Below, piece after piece: positions 28,453-37,719 of a DNA stretch of 64,000 nt (the first letter of the stretch is position 1; each line of letters opens with the position of its first letter). The position numbers were made by a program, and so were the translations under genes. The DNA is taken from positions 1,003,587-1,067,586 of the forward strand of contig CP096137.1 in the NCBI GenBank assembly GCA_023213235.1. Direction: 5' to 3'. This stretch comes from Elusimicrobiota bacterium (GTDB lineage Bacteria; Elusimicrobiota; Elusimicrobia; UBA1565; UBA9628). Under the pieces are notes generated by a model. That model was not told where the DNA came from. It made no database searches and saw only the letters and a list, made by a program, of their open reading frames with translations.

Positions 28453-29234
28453 GCCGCGGCGGCGGCCTTGCCTTTGCGCTTCTTGGCCGCGTAGTCGAGC
28501 ATGTCGGCCTCGACCTCGTCGAGGAGCGCGTCCTCGATCTCGAAGACTTCGAGGCCCTTGAGCTTGGCCGAGATGCGCTTGGCCAGCGCGTCGTCGATGA
28601 ACGGGACCGCCTTGCCCTTCTGATACTCCTTCTCCTTCTCGCCGTAGAGGCCGAGGAAGGTCTTGTCGCGGAACCAGGCCTCGCGGTTGGCGGCGGTCTC
28701 GAGCTGCTTGAGCAGCTCGGCGGAGGGGTCGCGCTGCACGAACTCGAAGAAGGTCGCCGACGGCTTGGCCGCGCCCGGCATCATCCACTCGCCGGAGAAC
28801 ACCTGGATGAGGTCGTCCTCGGCGTCCTTGAGGATGGGGGTGATGAAGTTCACGCCGCGCTCGACGCTGTGCCTGTGAAAGCCGATGAGGTCGGGCGTGC
28901 GCAGCGCGATATGCTGCCAGTGGCAGGAGCCGCCGCGGTTCTTGAGCATGGTGCGCACGTGGGAGCTCTGCTTCGCGGGCTCGGTCGGCTGGACGACGGC
29001 GATGATCGCCTGGTTCGGGGTCTTCGAGTTCGACTCGGAGCCGACGCGCGCGGCGAAGGTCATCGAGGACTGCTTCTTCTGCCCGGGCCAGTTCGAGCGC
29101 TTCTCGTAGATCAGGTCCTCGCGGCTCACGCCGAAGACGATGCGGAACAACGCGTAGGTCTGCTTGTAGAGATCCGGCTCGACCAGGAAGGTCATGTGGT
29201 CGACGACGAAATTGTGGAAGGGCTGCTTCTTCAT
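28449..29234 (-). CDS. hpd: 4-hydroxyphenylpyruvate dioxygenase-like protein (short form)
   Basis: 261 residues of the vicinal-oxygen-chelate fold. Iron ligands appear as His in VDHMTFLV, His in HWQHIALRTPDLI and Glu in ATFFEFVQR, the last matching the HPPD FFEIIQR motif. Bacterial HPPDs are usually about 350 residues; here the N-terminal half is reduced. Adjacent homogentisate dioxygenase and fumarylacetoacetase genes support conversion of 4-hydroxyphenylpyruvate to homogentisate. A related 2-oxo-acid dioxygenase is the alternative. Confidence 0.7.
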   Translation of the reverse strand: MKKQPFHNFVVDHMTFLVEPDLYKQTYALFRIVFGVSREDLIYEKRSNWPGQKKQSSMTFAARVGSESNSKTPNQAIIAVVQPTEPAKQSSHVRTMLKNRGGSCHWQHIALRTPDLIGFHRHSVERGVNFITPILKDAEDDLIQVFSGEWMMPGAAKPSATFFEFVQRDPSAELLKQLETAANREAWFRDKTFLGLYGEKEKEYQKGKAVPFIDDALAKRISAKLKGLEVFEIEDALLDEVEADMLDYAAKKRKGKAAAAA

Positions 29235-29235
29235 G

Positions 29236-29844
29236 CTAGAGCTCCGGGCGCGGCAGTTCGAAGGCGTCCTTGGTCCGCGCGTACCAGGAGCCCTCCATGC
29301 GGCCGATCGCATTGATCGATTGATGACGGATCTTTCCGTCGTTGTAGATCGAATCGTCGCAGTGGAAGTTGACGACCCGGCCGATCACGAGATTGCCGGC
29401 GAGCGGCCCTTCGCCGATCCGAACGATCTGTTCCAGCTCGCATTCGTACGACACGGGGCTTTCCTTGACTCGCGGCGCCTTGATCTTCGTCGAGGGGAGC
29501 GCGGTCAGCCCGGCTTTTTCGAATTCGTTGACGCCGTAGGGGTATGCCGCCGACGTTTGATTCATCTTTTCGGCGTTGTCTTCGTTCACGATGTTCACCG
29601 TGAACTGCTTGGTCTTCTCGATGTTCACCAAGGTGTCTTTCTTCTTGCCGTTGCGGTCGTTGACGGGCGCGAAGCACACCGTCATAGGGTTCGCGCAGAT
29701 TCCCGTGAAGAATGAGAAGGGGGCGAGGTTCGGCACGCCCTCCGGCGAGACCGTCGACACCCAGGCGATCGGCCGGGGGAGGATCGTCGCGATCAGGAGC
29801 AGATACCGGTCGCGGACGGCGAGCGACGCCGGATCGAGCTCCAT
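29236..29844 (-). CDS. Flavin reductase-like / flavoredoxin FMN-binding protein
   Basis: 202 residues of the flavin-reductase-like split barrel: ILPRPIAWVSTVSPEG, NLAPFSFFTGICANP, and DTLVNIEKTKQFTVNIV are family hallmarks. It probably binds FMN and uses NAD(P)H. The ATG overlaps the homogentisate dioxygenase stop (TGATG), so it belongs to the tyrosine operon. Its role there is unknown; it could supply reduced flavin or electrons to an aromatic oxygenase. Confidence 0.8.
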   Translation of the reverse strand: MELDPASLAVRDRYLLLIATILPRPIAWVSTVSPEGVPNLAPFSFFTGICANPMTVCFAPVNDRNGKKKDTLVNIEKTKQFTVNIVNEDNAEKMNQTSAAYPYGVNEFEKAGLTALPSTKIKAPRVKESPVSYECELEQIVRIGEGPLAGNLVIGRVVNFHCDDSIYNDGKIRHQSINAIGRMEGSWYARTKDAFELPRPEL

Positions 29845-31056
29845 CAGGCCCCCTGCGAGTCCCTGTTCCAGCTCGTCGGGTAGTCCTTCTCGGCGATGCC
29901 GAGCGCCTGCTTGGCGACGTGCAGGGGCTCGTAAAAGGTGTCGAGCATGACGGCGAGATAGTCCGACAGCTTGCCGCGCTCCGCGAAGGATTTCTTGGCC
30001 GCGGAGCCGTGGGGGAGTGCGGCAGGGCGCCCGGGTGGAACGTGAACGAGCCGGGCTCGACGAGCCCCTTGCGCGCGCCGTAGCTCGTGTTCGAAAAGAA
30101 CATCACCTCGTCGGAATCCACGTTGAAGTGCGCGTACGGGGCCGGCACGTCGAGCGGGTGCCAGCCCTCGATCTGGCCCTTGAACGTGCAGATCGAGAAG
30201 CCGTCGCGCGGCGCTGTGCCCGACTGGAAGGTCTGGCGCACGGGCGGCGCGGTGTGGATGCGGCGCGCGAGGGGTGGTGGTCGTCGGTGTGGAAGGTGAA
30301 CGGGTACAGCGCGCCCTCCCAGCCGATCAGGTCGAACGGGTGGTGGCCCAGGTACAGCTCGGTGAAGAAGCCCCCGCCGTGCTTGGTCCAAACCCGGAAG
30401 ACGCCCTCCTCGTCGCGCGCGGGGCGGAACTCGGGCTGGCCGATCTCGGTCTCGACGACGGGCGCCGAGAGCGTGGCCTGGCCGGACGCGTTGAGGTGCT
30501 GCGGCGCGAACTGGATCGGCTGGCGCGACTCGACGATCAGCAGCCAGCAGTCCTCGGTCTCCAGCTCGACGCGGTAGGTCGTGCCCTTCGGGATCACGAC
30601 GTAGTGGCCTTTCTTGAAGGGCAGCAGGCCGTACTCGGAGGCGATGAGACCCGTTCCCTCCTGAATGAACCACAGCTCGTGGGCGTCGCCGTTGCGGAAG
30701 AACCGGTCGGCCGGGCACGACTTCTGGAAGCGCGCGGCGGACACCGTCGTCGAGGAGCCGTAGACGAGCGGCACGCGCCCGCTGATCATGTCGCCGTGAG
30801 CCTTGATGCGGCCCGTGCGCAGGTGCCAGGGCTGCAGCGGCTGGTGCGGCATCGGCTGGGGGCGCAGGTCGAGCGGCAGCCGCAACGGAGCCTTGACCTG
30901 CTGGGTCGGGTACTTCCGGTAGTGATACTTGCGCGACCACGGGCCGGAGAAGCCGACGGAGCCGTGGATCTCCTCGAGCGCGAGCACGTCGGGTTCGGAG
31001 TAGAACTCGGTGTGGGGCGTGCGGGGCACGCGGCCTCGCGTGAGAATGACGCTCAT
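29844..31056 (-). CDS. hmgA: Homogentisate 1,2-dioxygenase, two frameshifts
   Basis: It opens the homogentisate ring to maleylacetoacetate. Recognisable are GPWSRKYHYRKYPTQQ, HELWFIQEGTG, YVVIPKGTTYRVE, and the C-terminal iron-site region HPGALPHSPHG. The + strand G4 at 30271-30274 and G5 at 30011-30015 each lack one base; restoring them reads ..HHPLARRIHTAPPVRQTF.. and ..PHSPHGSAAKKSF.., giving about 404 residues. ATG 31056 overlaps the upstream stop, with GGGAGG upstream. Both breaks look like consensus errors because the restored product is colinear with the family. Confidence 0.9.
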
Positions 31057-32050
31057 GCGAGCCTCCCGTTCCTGCCGTACTTCAGATGGATCGCGCCCTT
31101 CGGCCTGCCGACGACGTTCTTCAGCGTGCCGAGCGGCCCCGCGTCGAGCTCCAGCTTGTCTCCGGGCTTGATCCACCGGCCCATGTCGAGGCCGCAGCCT
31201 TTGAAATAGGTTCCCGAGCCGAGCAGGTCGCCCGGGAGCAGGTCTTCTCCCTGGGACGCGTGGGAGAGCATCGTCTCGAACTTCCAGTAGGGTTGGACGC
31301 CTCGCGAGCGGCTCCACTCCTTTCCGTTCACGCGGACCTTGAGCTCCGGAATCCTGCCGTTCCACTCGTCCGCCGTGACGAGCCACGGCCCGAGCGCGGT
31401 CGCGAAATCCTTGCCCTTGGCCGGGCCCATGCGGCAGACCATCTCGTTGCGCTGGATGTCGCGCGCCGAACAGTCGTTCATGACGATGTAGCCCGCGACG
31501 TGCTTATGGGCGTCCTTGACCGCGACGTCGCGGCCCGGCGCGCCGACGACGGCGGCGATCTCGAACTCGAAGTCGAGCTTGCGCGTGAACGACGGCCACG
31601 GGATCACGTCGCCGGGGCCGATCACGCTGCGCGGGTTGCCTTTGTAGAACACGGGCTGGTCGTACCACTCCGCCTGCATCGGCTCGTTGCGGCGCTGGGC
31701 GCCGGCCTTCGCGTGGTCCTCGAAGGCGAAGAAGTCGCGCAGTGAGCGGGGGCGCGGAAGGGGGAGAGCAGGCGGATCTTCGCGGCGTCCCAGACGATTC
31801 CGTCCGGGGAGCCTTTCAGGGAATTGAGCGCGGTCTGCGCCTCCTGCAGCGCCTCCTTGCCGCCGTCGAGGAGCCCCAGCATGCACGGCGGGACGAAGAA
31901 GTCGGCGCGGGCCTGCGGGCGGGGCTTGCCCTGGGCCTTATAGAGGAGGGCGGCGGCCCGGTTCAGGTCGACGATCTTCCCGGAGCGGACGGCGCCCAGG
32001 CGCTCGACGGGACCGAGGGGCGTGGCGACCTCGAAAGTCACGAGCTTCAT
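31053..32050 (-). CDS. Fumarylacetoacetate hydrolase family protein, one frameshift
   Basis: 332 residues after adding one base at the + strand G5 tract 31748-31752 (..SPFRAPRSLRDFFAFEDH..). FAH hallmarks are EIAAVVG, YIVMNDCSARDIQ, MGPAKGKDFATALGPWLV, and LGSGTYFKGCG. It is the first gene of the minus-strand operon with hmgA, and so very probably the fumarylacetoacetase that releases fumarate and acetoacetate. Maleylacetoacetate isomerase and tyrosine aminotransferase are not in the window. Confidence 0.85.
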
Positions 32051-32069
32051 CGGCTCGATTCTAACATAG

Positions 32070-32075
32070 TAGGAT
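32070..32075 (+). promoter_or_regulatory. -10-like box (TAGGAT) 6 bases before the antiporter GTG
   Basis: TAGGAT, six bases, GTG 32082; the 31-base gap between this gene and the divergent FAH gene leaves no room for a normal leader. Confidence 0.35.
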
Positions 32076-32081
32076 TGTGCC

Positions 32082-33121
32082 GTGGCGCTTCCGGCTCCCG
32101 TGCTGCTGGCCGTCCAGCTCGTCGCGATCGCGGCGGCCTGCCGCTTCGCCGCGCGCGCGGTCCGCCCCCTGCTCCAGCCTCCCGTCGTCGGGGAGATGAT
32201 CGCCGGGATCCTGCTCGGACCGTCTTTGCTCGGGGCGCTGGCGCCCTCCTTCTCCGCCGCCTTGTTCCCCCAGGAAAGCCTCCCGCTGCTGACCTGGGCG
32301 GGCCTCGCGGGGCTCTCCGTCCACATGCTCGGCGCCGGCATCGCCACGCGCGCCGAGGTGGCCTGGTCTCAGGCGCGCTCCGCCGCCAAGCTGTCCGCGG
32401 CGGGCCTGGTCGCGCCCTTCGCGCTCGGCGCCGCGCTGGCGCTTTACCTCCACGGGCGCGGGGACTTCTTCGGCCCGGCGGTCGGCGGGGGACGGCGGCG
32501 CTGTTCCTCGGCGCGGCGATGTCGATCACCGCGTTTCCCGTGCTCGCGCGCATCCTCGCCGACCGCGGCCTGACGGGCACGCCGCTCGGAGCTCTCGTGC
32601 TCTCCGCCGGCGCGCTCGACGACGTCGCGGCGTGGCTGGTGGTGTGCGGCCTCGTCTGGGCGTTCAAAGCCGAGGCCACCCTTCTCATCAGCGTCTGCTT
32701 CCTCGCCGGCCTCTTCCTGAGCCCCTCCGGCGCCGCAGCGCGCGTCCGCGCGCGCGTCGCCGCGTGGACCGACGCCTTGCTTCTCCCGGTCTACTTCGCG
32801 ACGTCCGGGCTCAAGACGAGCATCGGCCTGCTCGACGGATCTTGGGGAGTATTCATCCTGATCCTCCTGGCCGCGACGCTCGGCAAGGGCGGCGCGTGCT
32901 GGCTCGCGGCGCGGCTCGACGGGAGGCCTCGCGGCGAGGCGCTCGCCATCGGCGGCCTCATGAACGCGCGCGGGCTCATGGAGCTCGTGATCCTGAACCT
33001 CGGCCTCGCGCACGGGCTGATCCAGCCCCGGCTGTTCACGATGATGGCGCTGATGGCCGTCGCGACGACGTTCGCGGCCGCGCCTATCTACGAATGGTCG
33101 CGGCGGCTTTCGCCGCGCTGA
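32082..33121 (+). CDS. CPA2-family Na+/H+ (or K+/H+) antiporter, one frameshift
   Basis: 346 residues after adding a G at the G5 tract 32487-32491 (..GPAVGGGTAALFLGAAMSITAF..). About 10-11 membrane helices. PPVVGEMIAGILLGPSLLG, TAFPVLARIL, GALDDVAAW (the transport Asp pair region) and NARGLMELVILNLG are typical of KefB/NapA-like exchangers. There is no C-terminal TrkA-N domain. The gene overlaps the convergent HAD gene by 38 bases. Confidence 0.85.
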
Positions 33122-33746
33122 GCGTCAGGAAGTCGGGCGCCTTGATCGAGGCGTATTTGAACTCGTCGTCGCGGTGGGAGGTCGTGATCGCCACGACCGG
33201 CATGCCGGCGCGGCGCGCGGCCTCCTCGCCGAGAAGGCTGTCCTCGAAGACGACGCCGTTCTCCGGCGCGACGCCGAGCTTTTCGGCGAGCAGCAGAAAG
33301 GTCTGCGGGTCGGGCTTGCCCTTGGTCACCATCCCGCCGTCGACGACCGCGTCGAACCACGGGCGCAGATTCAGCCCGTCGAGGATGAACGAGACGTTGT
33401 CGTCCTTGGAGCCCGTGCCGAGTCCGATCCGGTAGCCTCCGGCCCGCGCGCCCTTGAGAAACGCGAGCAGGCCCTTCGCCGGCGCCCGCTCCGGCAGGTA
33501 AAGCGCGCGGTACGCGGCCTCCTTGGCCGCCGCGCACTCGTTGGCCTCCTCGACCGACACCTCGCGCTTGAGGTAGTAGCGCAGGACCTCGCGCGTCGGC
33601 ATGCCCATGGTGTTCGCGCGGAAGTCGTGGATGTCGATCGTGATGCCGCGCCCTTTGAAGTAAGCCGTCCAGGCGCGCTCGTGCGCGGGCATGTTGTGGC
33701 AGACGACTCCGTCCATGTCGAGCAGGAAGCCGATCTCGCGCTTCAT
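33084..33746 (-). CDS. HAD hydrolase, beta-phosphoglucomutase-like
   Basis: 220 residues. Motif I is LDMDGVVCH, motif II GTGSKDD, motif III Lys in TKGKPDPQ, motif IV FEDSLLGEEAA. A helical cap (about 20-90) is of the beta-PGM type. The start ATG 33746 is 7 bases from the TAGAAT -10 box. The substrate is not determinable; sugar phosphate is most likely. Confidence 0.85.
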   Translation of the reverse strand: MKREIGFLLDMDGVVCHNMPAHERAWTAYFKGRGITIDIHDFRANTMGMPTREVLRYYLKREVSVEEANECAAAKEAAYRALYLPERAPAKGLLAFLKGARAGGYRIGLGTGSKDDNVSFILDGLNLRPWFDAVVDGGMVTKGKPDPQTFLLLAEKLGVAPENGVVFEDSLLGEEAARRAGMPVVAITTSHRDDEFKYASIKAPDFLTLSAAKAAATIRR

Positions 33747-33753
33747 CGGGAGG

Positions 33754-33775
33754 ATTCTAGCCAATCCGCTATACT
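33754..33775. promoter_or_regulatory. Compact divergent promoter with back-to-back -10 boxes
   Basis: Only 35 bases separate the divergent start codons at 33746 and 33782. The minus strand has TAGAAT (complement of 33754-33759) 7 bases before its ATG; the plus strand has TATACT (33770-33775) 6 bases before its ATG. Any -35 elements must lie inside the opposing coding regions. Both messages would be leaderless. Confidence 0.6.
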
Positions 33776-33781
33776 GTGCGC

Positions 33782-34573
33782 ATGGCTTTACGCGCCTACG
33801 ACGTCTCGTCCTGGGGCTTCTTCCGCTTCCACGGGCCGGACGTCAAGAAGTTCCTGCAGGGCCTGGTCACGGCCGACATGGGGAAGCTCGCCCCGGGCGT
33901 CTGCCTGCCGGCCTGCGTCCTGACCCCGAAGGGCCTCCTCGTGGCGGACTGCGAGCTCTACGAAGAGACGCCGGAGACGATCCTCGCGGTCACGCGTCCC
34001 GGCGCCGCGATCGGCTTCCTGGCGGCCTTCGAGAAGAAGATCATGCTCTCCGACTCGTCGCTGAAGGCGCTGCGTTCGCAGCAGGCCTGGCTCATCGTCG
34101 GCGACGGCTTCGACCGGGGCCTGCCTTGGCCTCGCCTCTCGGAGCCCGCGCGTCTGCTTCTCGGCGTCGACCCTCCGGAGGACGCCGACTTCATGACCGA
34201 CGCCGAGTTCGAGGCCTTGCGCGTCTCGTCGGGCTTCCCGCTGTTCGGCGCCGACATGAACGCGGACTCGCTTCCGCTCGAGGCGCGCCAGGACGCGGCG
34301 ATCTCGATGGAAAAGGGCTGCTACATGGGCCAGGAGACGGTGTCGCGCATCGTGTTCCGCGGGCACGTGAACAAGATTCTGATGGGCGTGAAGGGGAAGG
34401 TTTCCGCCGGAGACGCCGTGCTTCGCGACGGGCGCGAGATCGGCAGGGTCACGAGCGCCGCGGAGGGCACCGGGTTCGCCCTCGTGCGCTACGAGGACGC
34501 CAAGCCCGGCGCGGCCGATGGAGCCGAGCTGTTCGTCTTCAGCGGCTGGCCGAAGCCGTTGTCGAAGGGTTAG
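33782..34573 (+). CDS. ygfZ: YgfZ/GcvT-like folate-binding protein (Fe-S cluster maintenance)
   Basis: 263 residues. The YgfZ signature KGCYxGQE is present as KGCYMGQETVSR. The N-terminal FFRFHGPDVKKFLQGLVTADM matches the folate-binding fold of the family. These proteins support repair or assembly of certain Fe-S enzymes. The 3' end overlaps the convergent M28 peptidase by 35 bases. Confidence 0.9.
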   Translation: MALRAYDVSSWGFFRFHGPDVKKFLQGLVTADMGKLAPGVCLPACVLTPKGLLVADCELYEETPETILAVTRPGAAIGFLAAFEKKIMLSDSSLKALRSQQAWLIVGDGFDRGLPWPRLSEPARLLLGVDPPEDADFMTDAEFEALRVSSGFPLFGADMNADSLPLEARQDAAISMEKGCYMGQETVSRIVFRGHVNKILMGVKGKVSAGDAVLRDGREIGRVTSAAEGTGFALVRYEDAKPGAADGAELFVFSGWPKPLSKG

Positions 34574-35768
34574 GCGCCGCCTTCGCGAGCTCGACGGCGA
34601 ACGCCGCCGCGAGCTTGGCGAAGGGCACGGAGTGGGACGCGTCGCCGCCCGAGGTCGCGAGCGTGTCGCGCTCGGTGTGGATGTCCTTGTTGCTCGCGTC
34701 GAAGGACGCCTCGAAGGCCATCGCCGACGGGAAGCCCTTCTTGGTCCACGACGCGTGGTCGGAGCAACCGTAGCCGCAGCGCGTCTCCGCGCGCGGCACG
34801 CCGGCGTAGGCGTCGACGAGCTTCGCGACGAAGGCGCTCAAGACGGGGTCGACGTGGTCGGTGAGCAGGTAGATTTTCTTTCCAGAGCCGGCGAAGTTCG
34901 ACATGTCGAACTGGATCACGCCGACGACCTTCTTGCCCGCGGAGGCGTACTTGCCCGCGATGTCCTGCGAGCCGCGCAGGCCGACTTCCTCCGCCGCGTA
35001 GCCGATGAACTGGATCGTGCGGCGCGGGCGCACGCCGGACTCGGCGAGGACGCGCAGGGCCTCGGTGATCGTCGCGATGCCGGAGGCGTTGTCGTCGGCG
35101 CCGGGCGCGCGGGCGGTCGAGCCGGAGCCCCAGCCGGCGATCGAGTCGAGGTGGCCGCCGAGCACGACGATCTCGTCGGGCTTGTCGGTTCCGGGGATCG
35201 TGAGGATCACGGAGGGCTGCTTCCAGGAGTGCGTTTCAAGCGCGGCGGAGGCGCCGGGGATTCCCGACGCGAGCGCGGCCCAGCGGTCTCTGATCCAGCG
35301 CGCGGCCTCGACGCCGGTGTCCGACTGGTAGTAGCGGTTCTGATACGCCGACAAAGCGACGATCGTCGCGCGGATCTTCTCCTCGCGCACGGCGGCGATC
35401 ATCGGGGTCACGACGGCCTGCTGGTCGAGCGTGTACGGCCCGCCGGGGGCGGCGGCCGTCGGGCGCAGCGCGGAGAGCGCGGACGCCTTCGTCTCGTGGG
35501 TGAAGAAGCCGCCGCAGCGGTTGAAGCGCTCGTGCGTCCACTGCGCCAATACGGGCAGCATGTCGGGCTTGGCGCGGTAGACGGCGGCGCCGCCGGACTC
35601 GGCGACGGGGTCGCCGGAGAGGGGGAAGCCCGGGGCGGCCAGGTCGGCCTTGTCGACGGTGACCCAGACGTCGGCCGGAGGCGCGGGAAGCTCGGCCTTC
35701 GGGGCGAAGTCCTCGGCGGACGCGGAGGCGGCGAGCAGGGAGGCGGCCAGGAGGCCCATGGTTCTCAT
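34539..35768 (-). CDS. Exported M28-family zinc aminopeptidase
   Basis: 409 residues. A signal peptide (LLAASLLAASASA) and pro-region precede the M28 domain (about 190-400). Zinc ligands are visible in GGHLDSI, GADDNASG, EEVGLRGS, QFDMSNF and IHTERDT. Paired Cys (CGYGC) match the disulfide of the Vibrio/Aeromonas leucyl aminopeptidases. It probably releases N-terminal residues from peptides in the periplasm or outside. ATG 35768 lies 7 bases from a TACCAT -10-like box; ATG 35759 is also possible. Confidence 0.9.
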   Translation of the reverse strand: MRTMGLLAASLLAASASAEDFAPKAELPAPPADVWVTVDKADLAAPGFPLSGDPVAESGGAAVYRAKPDMLPVLAQWTHERFNRCGGFFTHETKASALSALRPTAAAPGGPYTLDQQAVVTPMIAAVREEKIRATIVALSAYQNRYYQSDTGVEAARWIRDRWAALASGIPGASAALETHSWKQPSVILTIPGTDKPDEIVVLGGHLDSIAGWGSGSTARAPGADDNASGIATITEALRVLAESGVRPRRTIQFIGYAAEEVGLRGSQDIAGKYASAGKKVVGVIQFDMSNFAGSGKKIYLLTDHVDPVLSAFVAKLVDAYAGVPRAETRCGYGCSDHASWTKKGFPSAMAFEASFDASNKDIHTERDTLATSGGDASHSVPFAKLAAAFAVELAKAAPNPSTTASASR

Positions 35769-35788
35769 GGGTCTTATGGTACCAAAGA

Positions 35789-36256
35789 TCAGCCGGATTT
35801 CGCGCGCATCGCCGAGACGCGCGGGTACACGGACCAGAGGACGTAGGCGAGCGCGAAGAAGAAGGCGGCGATCGCGGCGGCTTGGAGCGTGGGCAGCCCG
35901 AGCGCGCGGCAGACGACGTGCATCTCGGCGGCCAGGCCGAGGCGCAGGAAGGCCATCGCCCAACGCAGCAGGCGCGACGCGGAATCGACGAATTTCCTCG
36001 AGACCTCGCCCGGCTCGGCGAGGCGGTGGTACGCCGCGGGAGTGAGCAGGAGGAACATCGCGACGAGCACGACGCCCATCGCGCCGAGGTGCAGAAGCCG
36101 CATGTCCGCGTCGAGCTTCTGGTCGAAAGTCGAGTTGAAGAGGACGATCATCTGGAACCCGATCATGGTCTGGATGCCCGGGGTGACGACGCGGCACTCC
36201 TCGAGGATGTGCCGTGCCTCCTCCTCGAGGGTGTTGCGGTGGACCGTGGCGCTCAT
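35789..36256 (-). CDS. DUF6328-like small membrane protein
   Basis: 155 residues from ATG 36256. Four hydrophobic segments follow EEARHILEECRVVTPGIQTMIGFQ, the conserved opening of the DUF6328 family (LPG.Q...GFQ), and PAAYHRL. Function unknown; inner-membrane location is predicted. A TATCCT -10 box ends 6 bases before the start. Confidence 0.7.
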   Translation of the reverse strand: MSATVHRNTLEEEARHILEECRVVTPGIQTMIGFQMIVLFNSTFDQKLDADMRLLHLGAMGVVLVAMFLLLTPAAYHRLAEPGEVSRKFVDSASRLLRWAMAFLRLGLAAEMHVVCRALGLPTLQAAAIAAFFFALAYVLWSVYPRVSAMRAKSG

Positions 36257-36262
36257 GCGTCC

Positions 36263-36268
36263 AGGATA
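36263..36268 (-). promoter_or_regulatory. -10 box (TATCCT) 6 bases before the DUF6328 gene
   Basis: Minus-strand TATCCT, six bases, ATG 36256, no SD: leaderless arrangement. Confidence 0.5.
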
Positions 36269-36374
36269 GCGCGCCGCGGCGGGGGCGTCCATGAAGCGCG
36301 GGCAACGATTCGGTGGGCCTTTTGCCGCGCGGGGCCTGGGCCCGTCGGCGCTGACGCGCGGACCGCCGAAGCTC

Positions 36375-36380
36375 TACACT
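36375..36380 (+). promoter_or_regulatory. -10 box (TACACT) 6 bases before the exported cyclase gene
   Basis: TACACT, six bases, ATG 36387, again without an SD. Confidence 0.5.
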
Positions 36381-36386
36381 GGAACG

Positions 36387-37719
36387 ATGCTCGCCCTCTT
36401 CCTGTGGGGACTGGCGGCCGGAGGCGTTTCGGCCGCCGTGATCGAGATGCCCGCGCTGCCGGGGCGCACGGGCGCGCCCGCCCCGTCGCTCGGGGCGCTC
36501 GCGGCGCCGGCCTTGCGTCCGGACCTCCTCGCGTTCGCGCCGGCGTTGGCGCCGGGCCTGTCTCTCGCCGCTCCGTCGATCGCGCCTCTGCCTGCGGCGC
36601 CCGCGCCGCTCGACCTTCGGCCCGAGGCCGGGGTCTACGAGCGCCGCGGCGTGGGCCTGCTCGTCTTCGACGCGAAGGACTCGACGCGCCTGCACCTGAC
36701 CGAGGGCGTCAAGGCGGCGCACGCGCTGTTGAACACGGCGCTCGACGGGGCCGAGGCGCAGGCCGCGGCCTACGACGGGCGCGTGATCCGGCGGCTCGGA
36801 GACGGCGCGCTCGTGGCCTTCCCGACGTACGCTCAGGCTCTGGCCGCGGGCGAGGCGATCCGCGCCGACGCCGAGGCGCGCCGCGCCGCCGCGCCGCGGA
36901 CGCCGGAGCTGCGCATCGCCGCGCACGCGGGCCGCGTCCTCGTCGACCCGACCGGCGAGCGCCCCGAAATCTACGGCAAGCCGGTCGAGAAGACCCTGAG
37001 CCTGGCGGCGACGGCCGAGCCGGGCATCGTCGCCGCGGAATCGAAGCTCAAGGCCGGTCCGCTTGTGCCCGCGCGCGAGCCGAGGGCTCCCGCGCCGGTC
37101 GCTTCGGCGCGCGTGGAGGTCCGCGCGACGATGTTCGCCGGGCTCTCGGGCTGGAGCTCGTCCTACGAGCGTTACGGCCGCCGCCGCGCCTACGCCGCGG
37201 TGAAGGCCTTCCACGCGCACGTGCGCGGCGCCGTCGAGAGCAACGGGGGGACCGTCGTCAAGAACGAAGGCGAGACCGTGATGGCGAGCTTCGCGACGCC
37301 CGGCGACGCCGCGCGGGCCGCGGCCGACATTCTGGGCGGGATGGAGGACCTGCGGCGCGCGGCGCCGCTCGGGCACCTGTTCCGCGCGCGCGTCGGCGCG
37401 AGCTGGGGCGGGCCCTGCGCGAGGAACGCGCCGGAGGGGAGACGGACTGGTTCGGGAACACGGTCAACGCCGCGGCCCGGCTGATGCGCCTCGCGGCCGA
37501 CGGCGAGGCGATGCTCTCGGGCGGCATCGCCGTGGACCCCGAGGCGTCGAAGCTGCTCGCCGGCGCCAAGCGCGAGAACGCGCGCCTCAAAGGGTTCGAA
37601 GAGGAGATCCTGGCCGCGCGCTGGGTCCCGCCGGAGCTTCCGCGCAGCGCCGCGGCCCAGGACCGCCTGCGGGCGGTCGCGCTGAAGGCCCGCGCCGACA
37701 TCGTCCCCCCGCGAATTAG
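36387..37719 (+). CDS. Exported tandem class III nucleotide cyclase-like protein, one or two frameshifts
   Basis: A signal peptide (1-16, GGVSA) and an Ala/Pro-rich linker (20-85) precede two class III cyclase homology domains. The first (about 90-225) has VGLLVFDAKDSTRL with two Asp at the metal positions, RRLGDGALVAF and an IYGKPVEKTLSLA stretch. The second (about 245-430) reads MFAGLSGWS and KNEGETVMASF, lacking the usual metal Asp, but keeps GNTVNAAARLM. The G4 tract 37403-37406 lacks one G. A further missing C in C6 (37705-37710) would create the stop at 37719; as written the frame runs through the palindrome to 37837. An exported cyclase is odd because ATP is scarce outside the cytoplasm. 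Confidence 0.65.

Noticed and set aside
35769..37376. Upstream extension of the M28 peptidase frame
   Set aside because: It is antisense to the cyclase and overlaps DUF6328; a signal peptide begins at 35768.
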